The notes beneath the pieces were generated by a model, which was not told the DNA's origin, searched no databases, and saw only the letters and a program-made list of their open reading frames with translations. Position numbers and translations under genes: made by a program. A stretch of 64,000 nucleotides of DNA from CAWDVB01 sp963824105 (lineage in GTDB: Bacteria > Actinomycetota > Actinomycetes > Propionibacteriales > Nocardioidaceae), in NCBI GenBank assembly GCA_963824105.1, contig CAWGNN010000009.1, positions 62,001 through 126,000 on the forward strand, written 5' to 3'. Of this stretch, positions 50,026 to 58,793 are shown one piece after another; position 1 is the first letter of the stretch, and each line of letters begins with the position of its first letter.

Positions 50026-50873
50026 TGTGCCGAGCCGGGCTCGTCGCCCAGCGTGATCGGGACGCCGACCAGGGAGCCGTACTCGGTCCAGGAGCCGTCG
50101 TAGTTCCTCACCGACGTTGCGTCGAGCAACTCGTGCAGGACGAACCAGGTGTGGCTCGACCGCTCGCCGATGCGGCAGTAGGCGATGGTCTCCTTGCCCC
50201 AGTCGATGCCCGCTTGCGCGTAGAGCTCGCGGAGCTCCTGATCGGAGCGGAAGGTGCCGTCGTCATTCGCGGCCTTGCTCCACGGCACGTTGATCGCGGT
50301 GGGAACGTGGCCGGGCCGCTGGGACTGCTCCTGCGGGAGATGGGCCGGGGCGAGTAGGCGGCCGGCATATTCGTCGGGGCTGCGCACGTCGACCAGGTTG
50401 GCGGAGCCGATCGCAGCCGTGACCTCGTCCCGGAAGGCCCGGATCGACAAGTTCTGCTCCCGGGCGACATACCTGGTCGCTGGGCGTGCCGGGACCGCGT
50501 CGGTGAGAGCACGGCTGTCGAGCTCCCACTTCTTGCGCCCCCCGTCGAGGAGACGGACCTGCTGGTGACCGTAGAGCTTGAAGTACCAGTAGGCGTAGGC
50601 GGCGAACCAGTTGTTGTTGCCGCCATAGAGGACGACCAGGTCGTCGTTGGCGACGCCGCGCTCGGACAGCAAAGCGCCGAACCGCTCCCGGTCGACGAAG
50701 TCACGTCGGACCGGGTCCTGCAGGTCGGTGGTCCAGTCGAGCTTGATCGCCCCGGCGAGGTGGCCCTTGTCGTAGGCGGTGGTGTCCTCGTCGACTTCGA
50801 TGAGGACGATATGCGGATCGTCGAGATGGGCCTGCGCCCAGTCGGCGGTGACGAGAACTTGCTCTCGGCTCAT
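50022..50873 (-). CDS. sseA: Thiosulfate/3-mercaptopyruvate sulfurtransferase (SseA type)
   Basis: A 283-residue two-domain rhodanese. The N-terminal inactive domain has VLIEVDEDTTAYDKGHLAGAIKLDW; the active domain has LVDVRSPDEYAGRL and the persulfide cysteine C233 in IAYCRIGERSSHTW. ATG 50873 gives the family start MSREQVLVTADWAQAHL. It is likely to move sulfane sulfur to acceptors. It is 79 bases downstream of DUF4395. Confidence 0.93.
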   Translation of the reverse strand: MSREQVLVTADWAQAHLDDPHIVLIEVDEDTTAYDKGHLAGAIKLDWTTDLQDPVRRDFVDRERFGALLSERGVANDDLVVLYGGNNNWFAAYAYWYFKLYGHQQVRLLDGGRKKWELDSRALTDAVPARPATRYVAREQNLSIRAFRDEVTAAIGSANLVDVRSPDEYAGRLLAPAHLPQEQSQRPGHVPTAINVPWSKAANDDGTFRSDQELRELYAQAGIDWGKETIAYCRIGERSSHTWFVLHELLDATSVRNYDGSWTEYGSLVGVPITLGDEPGSAQ

Positions 50874-50952
50874 GGTCGTATGCCTTTCGTGACGTGGGTG
50901 CGCGACGTCGCCGCGCGGTCGATGGTGGGTGCTGGCCTGACGTGGGCGCCGA

Positions 50953-51429
50953 TCAGCTGTTCCGGGCCTCCAGGACTCCGGATCCGGCGAGGAGCCGGGC
51001 CGGCAGGAAGCGTCGCAGCAGCACGTGCAGCTCGCAGCCGAGGCAGAAGCCGAAGGCGGCGTTGAGGTAGGCGGCCGCGAGGGCGAGCCCGGCGGCAGTC
51101 GCGCCGGCGAGGTCGGCGCCCACGGCGTAGCCGAAGAGGGCAACGAGGGCGAAGGCCAGGCCGACTCCCTGCGCGAAGCGCGGCGCAGTCGCATCCTCGA
51201 GAGTCCCGGGCGGCGCCAGGCGTGGCCGGACGAACCTGCGGAAGAGCCAGGCGTACGGGGTGCGCTGGACGCCGACGGCTACCGCGTAGCCGAAGAGCAG
51301 GGCCTGGACGGCGAGCAGCACGAGGGTCGCGGGCGACGGTGCCAGGACGAGGGCGACGGTGAGCAGCACCGAGGTCAGCGTGGCCGCGAAGCGTGGCCCA
51401 CGGGGGTCGATCAGAGTGGGAGCAGACAT
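50953..51429 (-). CDS. DUF4395 membrane protein
   Basis: A 158-residue integral membrane protein starting at ATG 51429 with AGGAG 6 bases upstream. It begins MSAPTLIDPRGPRFAATLTSVLLT, the DUF4395 entry motif. Four hydrophobic segments follow, and near the end GFCLGCELHVLLRRF carries a conserved CxxC pair. DUF4395 proteins often neighbour sulfurtransferases and thioredoxin-like genes. The CxxC suggests a redox or sulfur role. This is the first gene of the group. Confidence 0.9.
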   Translation of the reverse strand: MSAPTLIDPRGPRFAATLTSVLLTVALVLAPSPATLVLLAVQALLFGYAVAVGVQRTPYAWLFRRFVRPRLAPPGTLEDATAPRFAQGVGLAFALVALFGYAVGADLAGATAAGLALAAAYLNAAFGFCLGCELHVLLRRFLPARLLAGSGVLEARNS

Positions 51430-51763
51430 GTGTTCTCCTGCACGAGATGGAGTGGTCGGTGGCCGGGCGAAGGCACGGGACGTGCTCGTCGCGCGGAGTC
51501 GAACCACTCCGTTCGCGAGGGTCGGCGAGAAGCCGGGACGTCCCGTCAGGGCATGCGACACATGGCTGACCGCACCCGGCAGTGGTCCACTGCGAGGCGC
51601 TTGGTCAGAAGTGTCGTGAACACGGGGACAACCATCCGCTCGGTGGTGTCTACAAGCAAATTCACATCCCAATATTCGGGACAGCGGTCCATATAGTGGG
51701 ATATCGCGGGATCGGCGGCTCTCCGTCCAGTCATCTGGCGTGGGAGGGGAGCCCCCGCCGGGC
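51430..51763. promoter_or_regulatory. Leader of the DUF4395–sseA–DUF1416 group
   Basis: A 334-base gap upstream of DUF4395 (minus), and 3' to the marR gene. It contains an unusually AT-rich pocket (about 51655–51705) with repeated GGGA/TCCC half-sites: TCCCAATATTCGGGA and GTGGGATATCGCGGGAT. GGAGTGGT (51449–51456) can pair with ACCACTCC (51503–51510), so a structured leader is possible. I cannot assign a known riboswitch. Confidence 0.45.
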
Positions 51764-52312
51764 TCAGAGGAGAGGGCGCATGGCGGCAATGGCGCCACGC
51801 AGGTAGCCGGCGATCAGCGCCCGCTGCTCGTCGTCCATGGAGGCGTCGAGCTGAGCCAGGGTGGCGAACATCGGCATCAGGTAGCCGAGCACCTCCTCGC
51901 GGCCGGAGTCGGTGATCACCACCTGGGTGCGCCGACCGTCGGTGGAGTGGGGCTGACGGGTGACGTGACCGCGTGCGGCGAGGCGGTCGACGATGCCCGA
52001 TGCGGCAGCCGAGGTCACCCCGAGCTCGTGGGCGATCTCTCCGGGGCCTCGAGCTGCGTCCATGACGATCTCGAGCGTCTGCAGTTCGTGGTGGGTCAGC
52101 TCGGCACGCCGCGCCACGGCAGGGGCCACCTGGCAGCCGACCTCGATCAGCTCGCGCAGAGCGAGCAGTGAGTCGGTCTGCTCCCAGCTCTGGGTGAACG
52201 TCGTGTTCGGGAGGTCCGGTGAGCCGGGTCTCGGGGGGCTGGCCGCGGTCCGGCCACCCGGAGATGCGCCTAAGTTGGAGTCCTGGGGGTGCACTGCCCT
52301 ATGATCCCTCAC
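51764..52312 (-). CDS. MarR family transcriptional regulator
   Basis: A winged-helix regulator of up to 182 residues. The HTH part is ELTHHELQTLEIVMDAARGPGEIAHELGVTSAAASGIVDRLAARGHVTRQPHSTDGRRTQVVITDSG, including the DGRR wing. The start is unclear: GTG 52312 would touch the operator, and GTG 52294 is another option; the first ~40 residues are not conserved-looking. It diverges from an MMPL exporter and probably represses it and itself. Confidence 0.87.
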   Translation of the reverse strand: MRDHRAVHPQDSNLGASPGGRTAASPPRPGSPDLPNTTFTQSWEQTDSLLALRELIEVGCQVAPAVARRAELTHHELQTLEIVMDAARGPGEIAHELGVTSAAASGIVDRLAARGHVTRQPHSTDGRRTQVVITDSGREEVLGYLMPMFATLAQLDASMDDEQRALIAGYLRGAIAAMRPLL

Positions 52313-52335
52313 TAACTAAGTAATGTGCTTAGTTA
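52313..52335. promoter_or_regulatory. MarR-type operator
   Basis: TAACTAAG-N7-CTTAGTTA, an 8-bp perfect inverted repeat, lies between the divergent marR and MMPL genes. The AT-rich sequence and 15-base centre spacing are typical of MarR operators. Confidence 0.78.
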
Positions 52336-52372
52336 CCTATTGAGCTATATCGCAGTCTAGCGGGAGACATCG

Positions 52373-54439
52373 ATGAGAGACCTACCCTCCATCTATCTTC
52401 GCCACCGGCGGGCCTGGATCGTGGCCGTGGTGATGCTCTTCGTCGGTGGCGCCATCATCGGGCTCGGCCAGGCCGGGCGCCAGCCTTCCGCGACGGACAC
52501 GCTGGCGCGGGGGTCGGACAGTGCCACCGTCGCGACCCTGCAGCAGCTGCTTCCCCAGGGATCCAGCTCCTCGGCGATCGTGCTCTACACCGCCGACTCC
52601 GGGACGCTGAGCCCCGCGCAGATCCAGACGCTCAACGCGACCTACGCCGCCGAGGTCGCCGCCTCCGGCTCAACTCCGATGGGACCGCCGACGCTGACGG
52701 TGAGCGCCGACGGCACCGCCGCGCTCGGCATCGTCCCGATCTCGGCCGAAGGGAACGCGGAGAACTCCGCGGCCATCGCGGACCTTCGGCAAGCGGTCAC
52801 CGCACAGGCCCCGGCCGGGGTCGCTGCCGTGGTGACCGGACCCGCCGCGGTCCAGGCCGACCTGGGTGCTGTCTTCCAGGGTGCCGACACCCGCCTCCTC
52901 CTGGTCACGGCCGGCGTCGTCGCGTTCCTGCTGCTGATCACCTACCGCAGCCCGATCCTGTGGCTGGTTCCACTCATCACTGTCGGAATCGCCGACCAGA
53001 TGGCCTCGGTGATCGCAACCCACGCCTTGAACTGGTTCAACGTCCGCTGGGACGAGTCGACCGTGGGCATCCTGTCGGTGCTCGTCTTCGGAGCTGGGAC
53101 CGACTACGCCCTGCTCCTCATCTCCAGGTACCGCGACGAGCTGAAGCGTGTCGACGATCGCTACGAGGCGATGACCCACGCCGTCCGCCGTACCGGGGAG
53201 GCGGTCATCGCCAGCGCGACGACCGTCATCCTGGGAGTGCTCACCTTGCTGTTGTCGCTCTTCCCGACGACGCGCGGCCTGGGGGCCTCCAGCGCGATCG
53301 GCATCGTAGTCGCAGTCGGATTCGCCCTGGTCGTCCTTCCCTCGGTCCTCGTGCTCTTCGGTCGGTGGATCTTCTGGCCGCTGGTCCCGCGCGTCGGACA
53401 GGGTCAGCTGGTCGACGGCCGTTCGCTGTGGCGCAGGGTCGGTGACACGGTGGCTCGACGCCCGAGCGTGTTCATCGCCGGAACTCTGATCCTGCTTGCC
53501 GGGCTCTCCCTGGGGATCCCACAGATCAAGTCGGGCCTCTCGCCCTCCGACCAGTTCCTGAAGCAGCCGGAGTCGATCGCTGCAGCGCAGCGCCTCGCGC
53601 AGTCCTTCCCGGCCGGAAACTCCGACCCTGTCGTGGTGATCACGCGCGGCGACGCCCAGGCGGTCGTCGGCGCCGCTGAGTCCGTCGCCGGTGTCGACCG
53701 GGCGACGGTCGCGAACGTAGGCGATGGGCTCACCCAGGTGGACGTCGTTCTGGACGGGGCCGGCGGCACCACCGATGCCGCCGCCGCCGTGCGAGATCTG
53801 AGGTCGGTGCTGTCTGCCATCCCGCAGACCTACGTCGGCGGGACCGAGGCCCAGTCCCTTGATGCCGCCTCCGCAGCGTCGCGAGATCGGTGGGTGATCA
53901 TGCCGCTCATCCTCGCGCTGGTGTTCGTCGCGCTGGTGCTCCTGCTGCGCTCTCTGGTCGCTCCGATCATCTTGGTGGCCACCGTCGTCGGCACCTACCT
54001 GGCGGCGCTCGGTGCTGCCTGGTGGGTCTTCACCGGGATCTTCGGCTTCGAGGCATTGGACGTGACCGCGCCCCTGACGTCCTTCCTCTTCCTGGTCGCC
54101 TTGGGCGTCGACTACAACATCTTCCTGGTCACCCGAGCGCGGGAGGAGTCCCCGGATCACGGTTCTCGGGAGGGAATGCTGCGCGGTCTCGCCGCGACCG
54201 GTGGTGTGATCACCAGTGCCGGCATCCTGCTCGCTGCTGTCTTCGCGGTCCTGGGAATCCTGCCCCTCGTGGTGCTCGCGCAGATCGGCGCGATCATCTG
54301 CATCGGCGTCCTGCTGGACACGCTCGTGGTGCGGACCGTCCTCGTGCCCGCAATCGGTGTCGTCCTGGCTGACCGGTTCTGGTGGCCGCGACGCGTCGCG
54401 GCCACCAGCTCCCCCGCAACGGGCGACGGCAGCAGGTGA
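52373..54439 (+). CDS. MMPL family RND exporter
   Basis: A 688-residue RND-type exporter with two repeats. Membrane segment 1 is WIVAVVMLFVGGAIIGLG; an outer domain follows; segments 2–6 include FLLLITYRSPILWLVPLITVG, ILSVLVFGAGTDYALLLISRYRDEL, and VIASATTVILGVLTLLL. The second half repeats this: SFLFLVALGVDYNIFLVTRAREE. The GTDY/GVDY motifs carry the proton-relay Asp. ATG 52373 follows GGGAG. Such pumps move lipids or drugs. The MarR operator lies 37 bases upstream. Confidence 0.92.
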   Translation: MRDLPSIYLRHRRAWIVAVVMLFVGGAIIGLGQAGRQPSATDTLARGSDSATVATLQQLLPQGSSSSAIVLYTADSGTLSPAQIQTLNATYAAEVAASGSTPMGPPTLTVSADGTAALGIVPISAEGNAENSAAIADLRQAVTAQAPAGVAAVVTGPAAVQADLGAVFQGADTRLLLVTAGVVAFLLLITYRSPILWLVPLITVGIADQMASVIATHALNWFNVRWDESTVGILSVLVFGAGTDYALLLISRYRDELKRVDDRYEAMTHAVRRTGEAVIASATTVILGVLTLLLSLFPTTRGLGASSAIGIVVAVGFALVVLPSVLVLFGRWIFWPLVPRVGQGQLVDGRSLWRRVGDTVARRPSVFIAGTLILLAGLSLGIPQIKSGLSPSDQFLKQPESIAAAQRLAQSFPAGNSDPVVVITRGDAQAVVGAAESVAGVDRATVANVGDGLTQVDVVLDGAGGTTDAAAAVRDLRSVLSAIPQTYVGGTEAQSLDAASAASRDRWVIMPLILALVFVALVLLLRSLVAPIILVATVVGTYLAALGAAWWVFTGIFGFEALDVTAPLTSFLFLVALGVDYNIFLVTRAREESPDHGSREGMLRGLAATGGVITSAGILLAAVFAVLGILPLVVLAQIGAIICIGVLLDTLVVRTVLVPAIGVVLADRFWWPRRVAATSSPATGDGSR

Positions 54440-54478
54440 GGGCAAGCAGGTTCCTGGCGCCGTTGTATTGAAAGATTC

Positions 54479-54488
54479 CTTTCGAAAG
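54479..54488. promoter_or_regulatory. Palindrome upstream of arsR-type gene
   Basis: CTTTCGAAAG is an exact palindrome 15 bases before the regulator ATG. Further GAAAG and CTTTC half-sites flank it (54470–54499), so it is probably the autoregulatory operator and overlaps the promoter. Confidence 0.6.
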
Positions 54489-54502
54489 GGTACTTTCGAT
54501 AC

Positions 54503-55108
54503 ATGACATCCGACGGAGCCACTCCGCGCCGGCTGCGCGGCGCAGGGGAGTTGACCGCACTGGCCCACCCGGTCCGGCTCGGCATCATCGAGATGCTGAC
54601 CCTCCACGGACCGTTGACGGCCACCGATCTGGCCGACCTCCTCGGCGAGTCGCCGGCCAACTGCTCCTGGCACCTGCGCAAGCTCGCCGAGCACGGCTTC
54701 GTCGAAGAGGCCGAGAGCGGCACCGGAAGGCGCCGGCCCTGGCAGATGAGCGGCACCGGTCTGATCTGGGACGGGTCACAGTCCTCGAGTGAAGAGCTGC
54801 AGGCGGGGCTGGCGTTCGCCGAGATGGCGTTGAAACCCAGCCTGGACCGGCTCCGCGCCGCCCGGCTGAAGGCAGGTCACGAGGACCCGGGCTGGCGAGG
54901 TGTCGGGACGCTGACCCAGACCGTCGCCTGGCTGACGGCCGAGGAGCTCGAAACCCGCAATGCCGCTATCGCCGAGATCGTCGAGCAGGACCAGGAGCGA
55001 CTGCAGAACCCGGACCGGCGTCCCAAGGGGGCACGGCTGTGCGAGTTCGTCGCCTGGGGTGTCCCGGTCAGCATGCCCGGCGTGCTCGGTGAGGGGGAGA
55101 GGTCATGA
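54503..55108 (+). CDS. ArsR/SmtB-like winged-helix regulator
   Basis: A 201-residue HTH protein. The DNA-binding part is LTALAHPVRLGIIEMLTLHGPLTATDLADLLGESPANCSWHLRKLAEHGFVEEA, as in the ArsR helix-turn-helix-5 family; the remainder is a helical domain (LAFAEMALKPSLDRLRAARL) with no clear metal-site motif. It overlaps the MFS transporter start by 4 bases and likely represses it. Confidence 0.9.
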   Translation: MTSDGATPRRLRGAGELTALAHPVRLGIIEMLTLHGPLTATDLADLLGESPANCSWHLRKLAEHGFVEEAESGTGRRRPWQMSGTGLIWDGSQSSSEELQAGLAFAEMALKPSLDRLRAARLKAGHEDPGWRGVGTLTQTVAWLTAEELETRNAAIAEIVEQDQERLQNPDRRPKGARLCEFVAWGVPVSMPGVLGEGERS

Positions 55109-56355
55109 AGCAGGCATTCAAGACCGCGGGGTTCCCGCGACTCTATGCGGGGCTGACCACATCGATGTTCGGCGACTCGGTCATGCTCCTGGTGCTCAGC
55201 ATCTGGGTGAAGACCCTGACCGGCTCCAGCGCGATGGCGGGGTTCACCTTCTTCTTCATGGTCATCCCATCGATCTTCGCGCCGTTCGCCGGCGTCTGGA
55301 TCGACCGCGTGCGGCGCAAGCCGCTGTTGGTGTGGGGTCACGTCGTATCGGCGCTCGCGGTGGCACCGCTGCTCCTGGTTCGCGACGAGAGTCAGGTGTG
55401 GATCATCTACACCGTCGCCTTCCTCTACGGAGTCAGCTTCGTCGTGTTGCCCGCGGGGCTGAACGGTCTGCTCAAGGACCTGCTCCCCGACGACCTTCTG
55501 GTGGACGCCAACGGAGCGCTGCAGACGACGAAGGAGTCCTTCCGGCTGCTGGGCCCGATCCTCGGTGCCGGGCTGTTCGCCTTGCTGGGCGCCTGGCCGG
55601 TCGTTCTCCTGGACGCGGCGAGCTTCGTGGTCGCCGGAGTCGTCATCGCCACGATCCGGCTGACGGAGTCAGCGCCCGAGCCCGATGCGAGTCACTTCCT
55701 CGCCCAGATGGCTGACGGTCTGCGCCACCTCACCCATGACCGGGTGCTGGCCCACGTGTTGGTGGGCTTCGGGTTGACGATGCTGGTCCTGGGCTACACC
55801 GAGGCGTCGATCTACGCCCTCCTCGACTCCTTCGGCAAACCTGCCACCGCGGCCGGCATCTTCGTCTCGGTGATGGGGATCGGAGCTGTTGCCGGCGGGC
55901 TCTCGTCGGCGCCGATCATCCGTCGGATCGGGGAGGTCGCTGCCTCGGTCGTCTCGCTCGTCGGCATCGCGGTGGCAGTCGGCGGCATGGTGATCGCCTC
56001 GTCGATGACCGTCGTGATCCTGCTGACCGTCCCCCTGGGCGCGGCGATCCCGCTGTTCGTCGTGGCGTACATGACGCTGCTTCAACGGCGTACTCCGCAG
56101 CGCCTGATGGGCCGGGTGTCGGCGACCGCCGAGGTGATCATGGCGACGCCGCAGGCGATCTCTCTCGCCGTGGGTGCGGTTCTTGTCTCGTTCCTCGACT
56201 GGCGCATCATCTTCGCGATCATGGCTTCGGTGATCCTCGCCAGCGCCGGCTACATCGCCACGATGCTGCACCGCGAGCTCCTGGCCGGCCTCCGTGGCCG
56301 AGCCAGTGCTCAGGTCGAGGAGGGTGTCGGGGACGAAGAGGAGATGCTCGGCTGA
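55105..56355 (+). CDS. MFS transporter
   Basis: A 416-residue major facilitator with about 12 hydrophobic segments. It begins MKQAFKTAGFPRLYAGLTTSMFGDSVMLLVLSIW, and has the charged loop WIDRVRRKPLLVWG after segment 2, as in drug/macrolide efflux MFS. The ArsR-type regulator overlaps it by 4 bases. The substrate is unknown. It converges with another MFS gene, 19 bases apart. Confidence 0.9.
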   Translation: MKQAFKTAGFPRLYAGLTTSMFGDSVMLLVLSIWVKTLTGSSAMAGFTFFFMVIPSIFAPFAGVWIDRVRRKPLLVWGHVVSALAVAPLLLVRDESQVWIIYTVAFLYGVSFVVLPAGLNGLLKDLLPDDLLVDANGALQTTKESFRLLGPILGAGLFALLGAWPVVLLDAASFVVAGVVIATIRLTESAPEPDASHFLAQMADGLRHLTHDRVLAHVLVGFGLTMLVLGYTEASIYALLDSFGKPATAAGIFVSVMGIGAVAGGLSSAPIIRRIGEVAASVVSLVGIAVAVGGMVIASSMTVVILLTVPLGAAIPLFVVAYMTLLQRRTPQRLMGRVSATAEVIMATPQAISLAVGAVLVSFLDWRIIFAIMASVILASAGYIATMLHRELLAGLRGRASAQVEEGVGDEEEMLG

Positions 56356-56374
56356 AACCCCTGCTCCCGGCCCC

Positions 56375-57601
56375 TCAGTCGGCTGTGGCCATCGCGATGT
56401 GCCCGAGCTGGCGCCACACCAGCAGGAGCGTGACGCCTGCCCCGACGAAGGCGAACCAGAACGGCGCGGTCAGGCCGAAGCCCGAAGCGATCCAGCCACC
56501 CAGTGCCTGGCCGATGACCAGGCCCCCGACGAGCCCGACGAAGTAGACGCTGCCCACGCGGCCCTGGAACTCGGGCGGGACCGCGCGGTGCCGGATCGTC
56601 TGGGAGACGGTCGCCCAGACGAATGCGTAGGCGCCGAAGACGAACATGATGACCATGGCCACCCAGCCGACCGTGGTCAGCGCCAGGGACAGGTGCATGG
56701 CGACCTCGAGCAGGAGGCAGGCGCGCATCAAGGTGGCCAGGGAGAAGCGTCCTTCCAGCCAGCCGAAGGACAGCGTCCCCACGACGCCGCCCACCGCCGT
56801 GCTGGAGGTGAGCAGCCCGAAACCCAACTCGCCCATGTGGAGGTGGACAAGCGAGTAGAGCACCAGCACCGACCAGGCTGCTCCCCATGTCACGTTGAAG
56901 ACCAGGATGACCAGAGCCAGCGTCCGAACTGCGGCGTTGCCGAGCAGCCAGCGGACCCCCTCCGCGATATCGGTGATCAGGTGGGAGCGCACTGAGGGAG
57001 CCAGAGTCTTCGGGATCGTGACCTTGCCGATCAGCACGATGCCCATCGAGACCACGACGATCTGGACGAAGAACGGCCAGGCCATCCCCACGGCGAAGAG
57101 GAACGCGCCCAGTGGGGGGCCGAAGAACTGGTTCCCCACCACCTGGCCGGCCTGCAGTCGCGCGTTGCCGATGCCGAGGTCGTTCCTGCCCACCACCATG
57201 GGGAGCAGCGTCGAGGAAGCGGAGTCGGCGAAACACTCGGCCGTGCCGAGCAGGAACATCGCGCCCAGCACTACGCCGATGCTGACCTTGTCGGTCTCGA
57301 TCGTGACGACGAGCGCCGCGACCACCAGCATGCGGGCGGTGTCGGCGATGATCACGAGGAGCCGACGGTCCACGCGGTCCGCGATCGCCCCCGCGAACAG
57401 ACCGAAGATCAGCCACGGCAACTGCTGCAGCATGGCTGCCGATGCCACGAGGAAGGGCTGGTGGGTCTGGGTCGCGACCAGAAGCGGACCGGCAGCCAAG
57501 GCGATGCCGTCCCCGAGGTTGCTGGTCCAGACCGAGGCGATCAGCCAACGGAAGGACCGGCCCATCCGGGAAGGGGCGACCGCCTCGATGAGCCTGCTCA
57601 C
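56375..57601 (-). CDS. MFS transporter (second, opposite strand)
   Basis: A 408-residue MFS with GTG start. The N-terminus reads RMGRSFRWLIASVWTSNLGDGIALAAGPLLVATQT; the loop after segment 2 is AIADRVDRRLLVIIADTARM. It belongs to the same general MFS_3 type as its neighbour, but the sequences differ clearly, so this is not a tandem duplication. No regulator is attached to it. Substrate unknown. Confidence 0.9.
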   Translation of the reverse strand: MSRLIEAVAPSRMGRSFRWLIASVWTSNLGDGIALAAGPLLVATQTHQPFLVASAAMLQQLPWLIFGLFAGAIADRVDRRLLVIIADTARMLVVAALVVTIETDKVSIGVVLGAMFLLGTAECFADSASSTLLPMVVGRNDLGIGNARLQAGQVVGNQFFGPPLGAFLFAVGMAWPFFVQIVVVSMGIVLIGKVTIPKTLAPSVRSHLITDIAEGVRWLLGNAAVRTLALVILVFNVTWGAAWSVLVLYSLVHLHMGELGFGLLTSSTAVGGVVGTLSFGWLEGRFSLATLMRACLLLEVAMHLSLALTTVGWVAMVIMFVFGAYAFVWATVSQTIRHRAVPPEFQGRVGSVYFVGLVGGLVIGQALGGWIASGFGLTAPFWFAFVGAGVTLLLVWRQLGHIAMATAD

Positions 57602-57707
57602 GGCGGCACGCTAGGGGTGACCGGTGGGCGAGTCAATCCGGCTTCGCGTCGGTCGCTGCGTGATCCCTGAGGAGGGTGCGAGCCGCCCGTCGCGAGCGGC
57701 GACCAGC

Positions 57708-58034
57708 TCAATGGTCGGCGGGACCGTACTCACGCTCGACGACGGCCACCCGGACCCGGTAGTCGGTGTACCACACCTCGCGCCCCCGGCGCTGGGCCAC
57801 CAGATGGGTTGCGTGCTCCTTCCAGGCAGCCGCCGCCGCCGCGTCCCTCCAGTAGGAGACCGTGATGCCGAGGTCCTGTCGCGCCGACTCGATGCCCAGG
57901 TAGCCCGGTTGTTCGGCCGCCAGCTTCTCCATCGCGGCGGTCATGGCGGCGTAGCCGCGGTCGCCGTCGGTGCGCAGCGAGGTGAAGATCACCGCGACGT
58001 ACGGCGGCTCGGGGGTTTCCGCCGGACCGCTCAC
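57708..58034 (-). CDS. Antibiotic biosynthesis monooxygenase (ABM) domain protein
   Basis: A 108-residue single-domain alpha-beta barrel protein. It reads VAVIFTSLRTDGDRGYAAMTAAMEKLAAEQPGYLGIESARQDLGITVSYWRDAAAAAAWKEHATHLVAQRRG, typical of ABM/DUF dimeric barrel proteins. The ATG at 58034 overlaps the yciO stop by 4 bases. The substrate is not known; the family includes heme- or quinone-handling and detoxifying forms. Confidence 0.87.
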   Translation of the reverse strand: MSGPAETPEPPYVAVIFTSLRTDGDRGYAAMTAAMEKLAAEQPGYLGIESARQDLGITVSYWRDAAAAAAWKEHATHLVAQRRGREVWYTDYRVRVAVVEREYGPADH

Positions 58035-58651
58035 TCGAACCGCCCCGGGTCGCCGGCGCCTACGCGCAGGATCTCGGGGTAGCCCTGGGACCAGTCCACC
58101 ACCGTCGTGGGCTCGGGCAGGCAGTCGCCGGCATCGACGACCGCATCCACCTGGTGCTCGAGCTCCTCCATGATTCGCCAGCCGTCGCTCTGCGGCTCGG
58201 TCTCACCCGGCAGGATCAGGGTGCTCGACACGATGGGGGCGCCGAGCTCAGACACCAGGGCGCGCACGACCGGGCTGTCGGGGATGCGGACTCCGACGGT
58301 CCGGCGCTTGGGATCCTCCAAGCGCCGTGGCACCCCGGGGGCCGCCGGGAGGATGAAGGTGTAGCGGCCGGGGGTGGCGGCCTTGATCGCACGGAAAGGT
58401 GCGTTGTCCAGGTGTGCCAGCTGTCCGAGCTGCGCGAAGTCGGCACACATGAAGGTGAAGTGGTGACGTTCGTCGAGTCCACGGATCCGGCGTATCCGGA
58501 CCGGGCCGTCGCGACTCTCCAGTGAGCAGCCCAGCGCGTAGCCGGAATCCGTGGGGTAGGCGATCACCGCCCCCTCGCGGAGCATGGCGACCAACTGAGC
58601 CACAGCTCGCGGCTGTGGGTTCTCCGGGTGAACGTCGACGTACTTGGCCAC
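58031..58651 (-). CDS. yciO: YciO-type YrdC/Sua5 family protein
   Basis: A 206-residue YrdC-fold protein with GTG start at 58651. Motifs: VHPENPQPRAVAQLVAMLREGAVIAYPTDSGYALGC, RIRRIRGLDERHHFTFMC, ATPGRYTFILPAAPGVPRRL and RTVGVRIPDS. The length and PTDSGYALGC pattern match E. coli YciO better than TsaC, which makes the threonylcarbamoyl-AMP for tRNA t6A. YciO's physiological role is less clear. It is followed by the ABM gene in the same transcript. Confidence 0.9.
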   Translation of the reverse strand: MAKYVDVHPENPQPRAVAQLVAMLREGAVIAYPTDSGYALGCSLESRDGPVRIRRIRGLDERHHFTFMCADFAQLGQLAHLDNAPFRAIKAATPGRYTFILPAAPGVPRRLEDPKRRTVGVRIPDSPVVRALVSELGAPIVSSTLILPGETEPQSDGWRIMEELEHQVDAVVDAGDCLPEPTTVVDWSQGYPEILRVGAGDPGRFE

Positions 58652-58793
58652 ACGTCGAGGGTAGGGCGTCGGACGGCAAGAGGAGGAGCTCTATCGGCTG
58701 CGGCGACTGCGGCTGCCGCGGCTGCGGAGAAGCCGATGCCCCCAGCGAGACCACAAGCCCGCCGGGGGCATCCGCACAGCACGTTCCGGAAGT

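Noticed and set aside
52670..54694. A ~674-codon minus-strand open frame over the MMPL gene
   Set aside because: Composition is Asp/Gly/Arg-rich without hydrophobic or domain pattern; the MMPL frame has full motifs, start site and operator.
58690..58735. Repeated CGGCTGCGG units between yciO and the peroxiredoxin gene
   Set aside because: Short, imperfect and typical of GC-rich spacer sequence; no palindrome or coding role seen.
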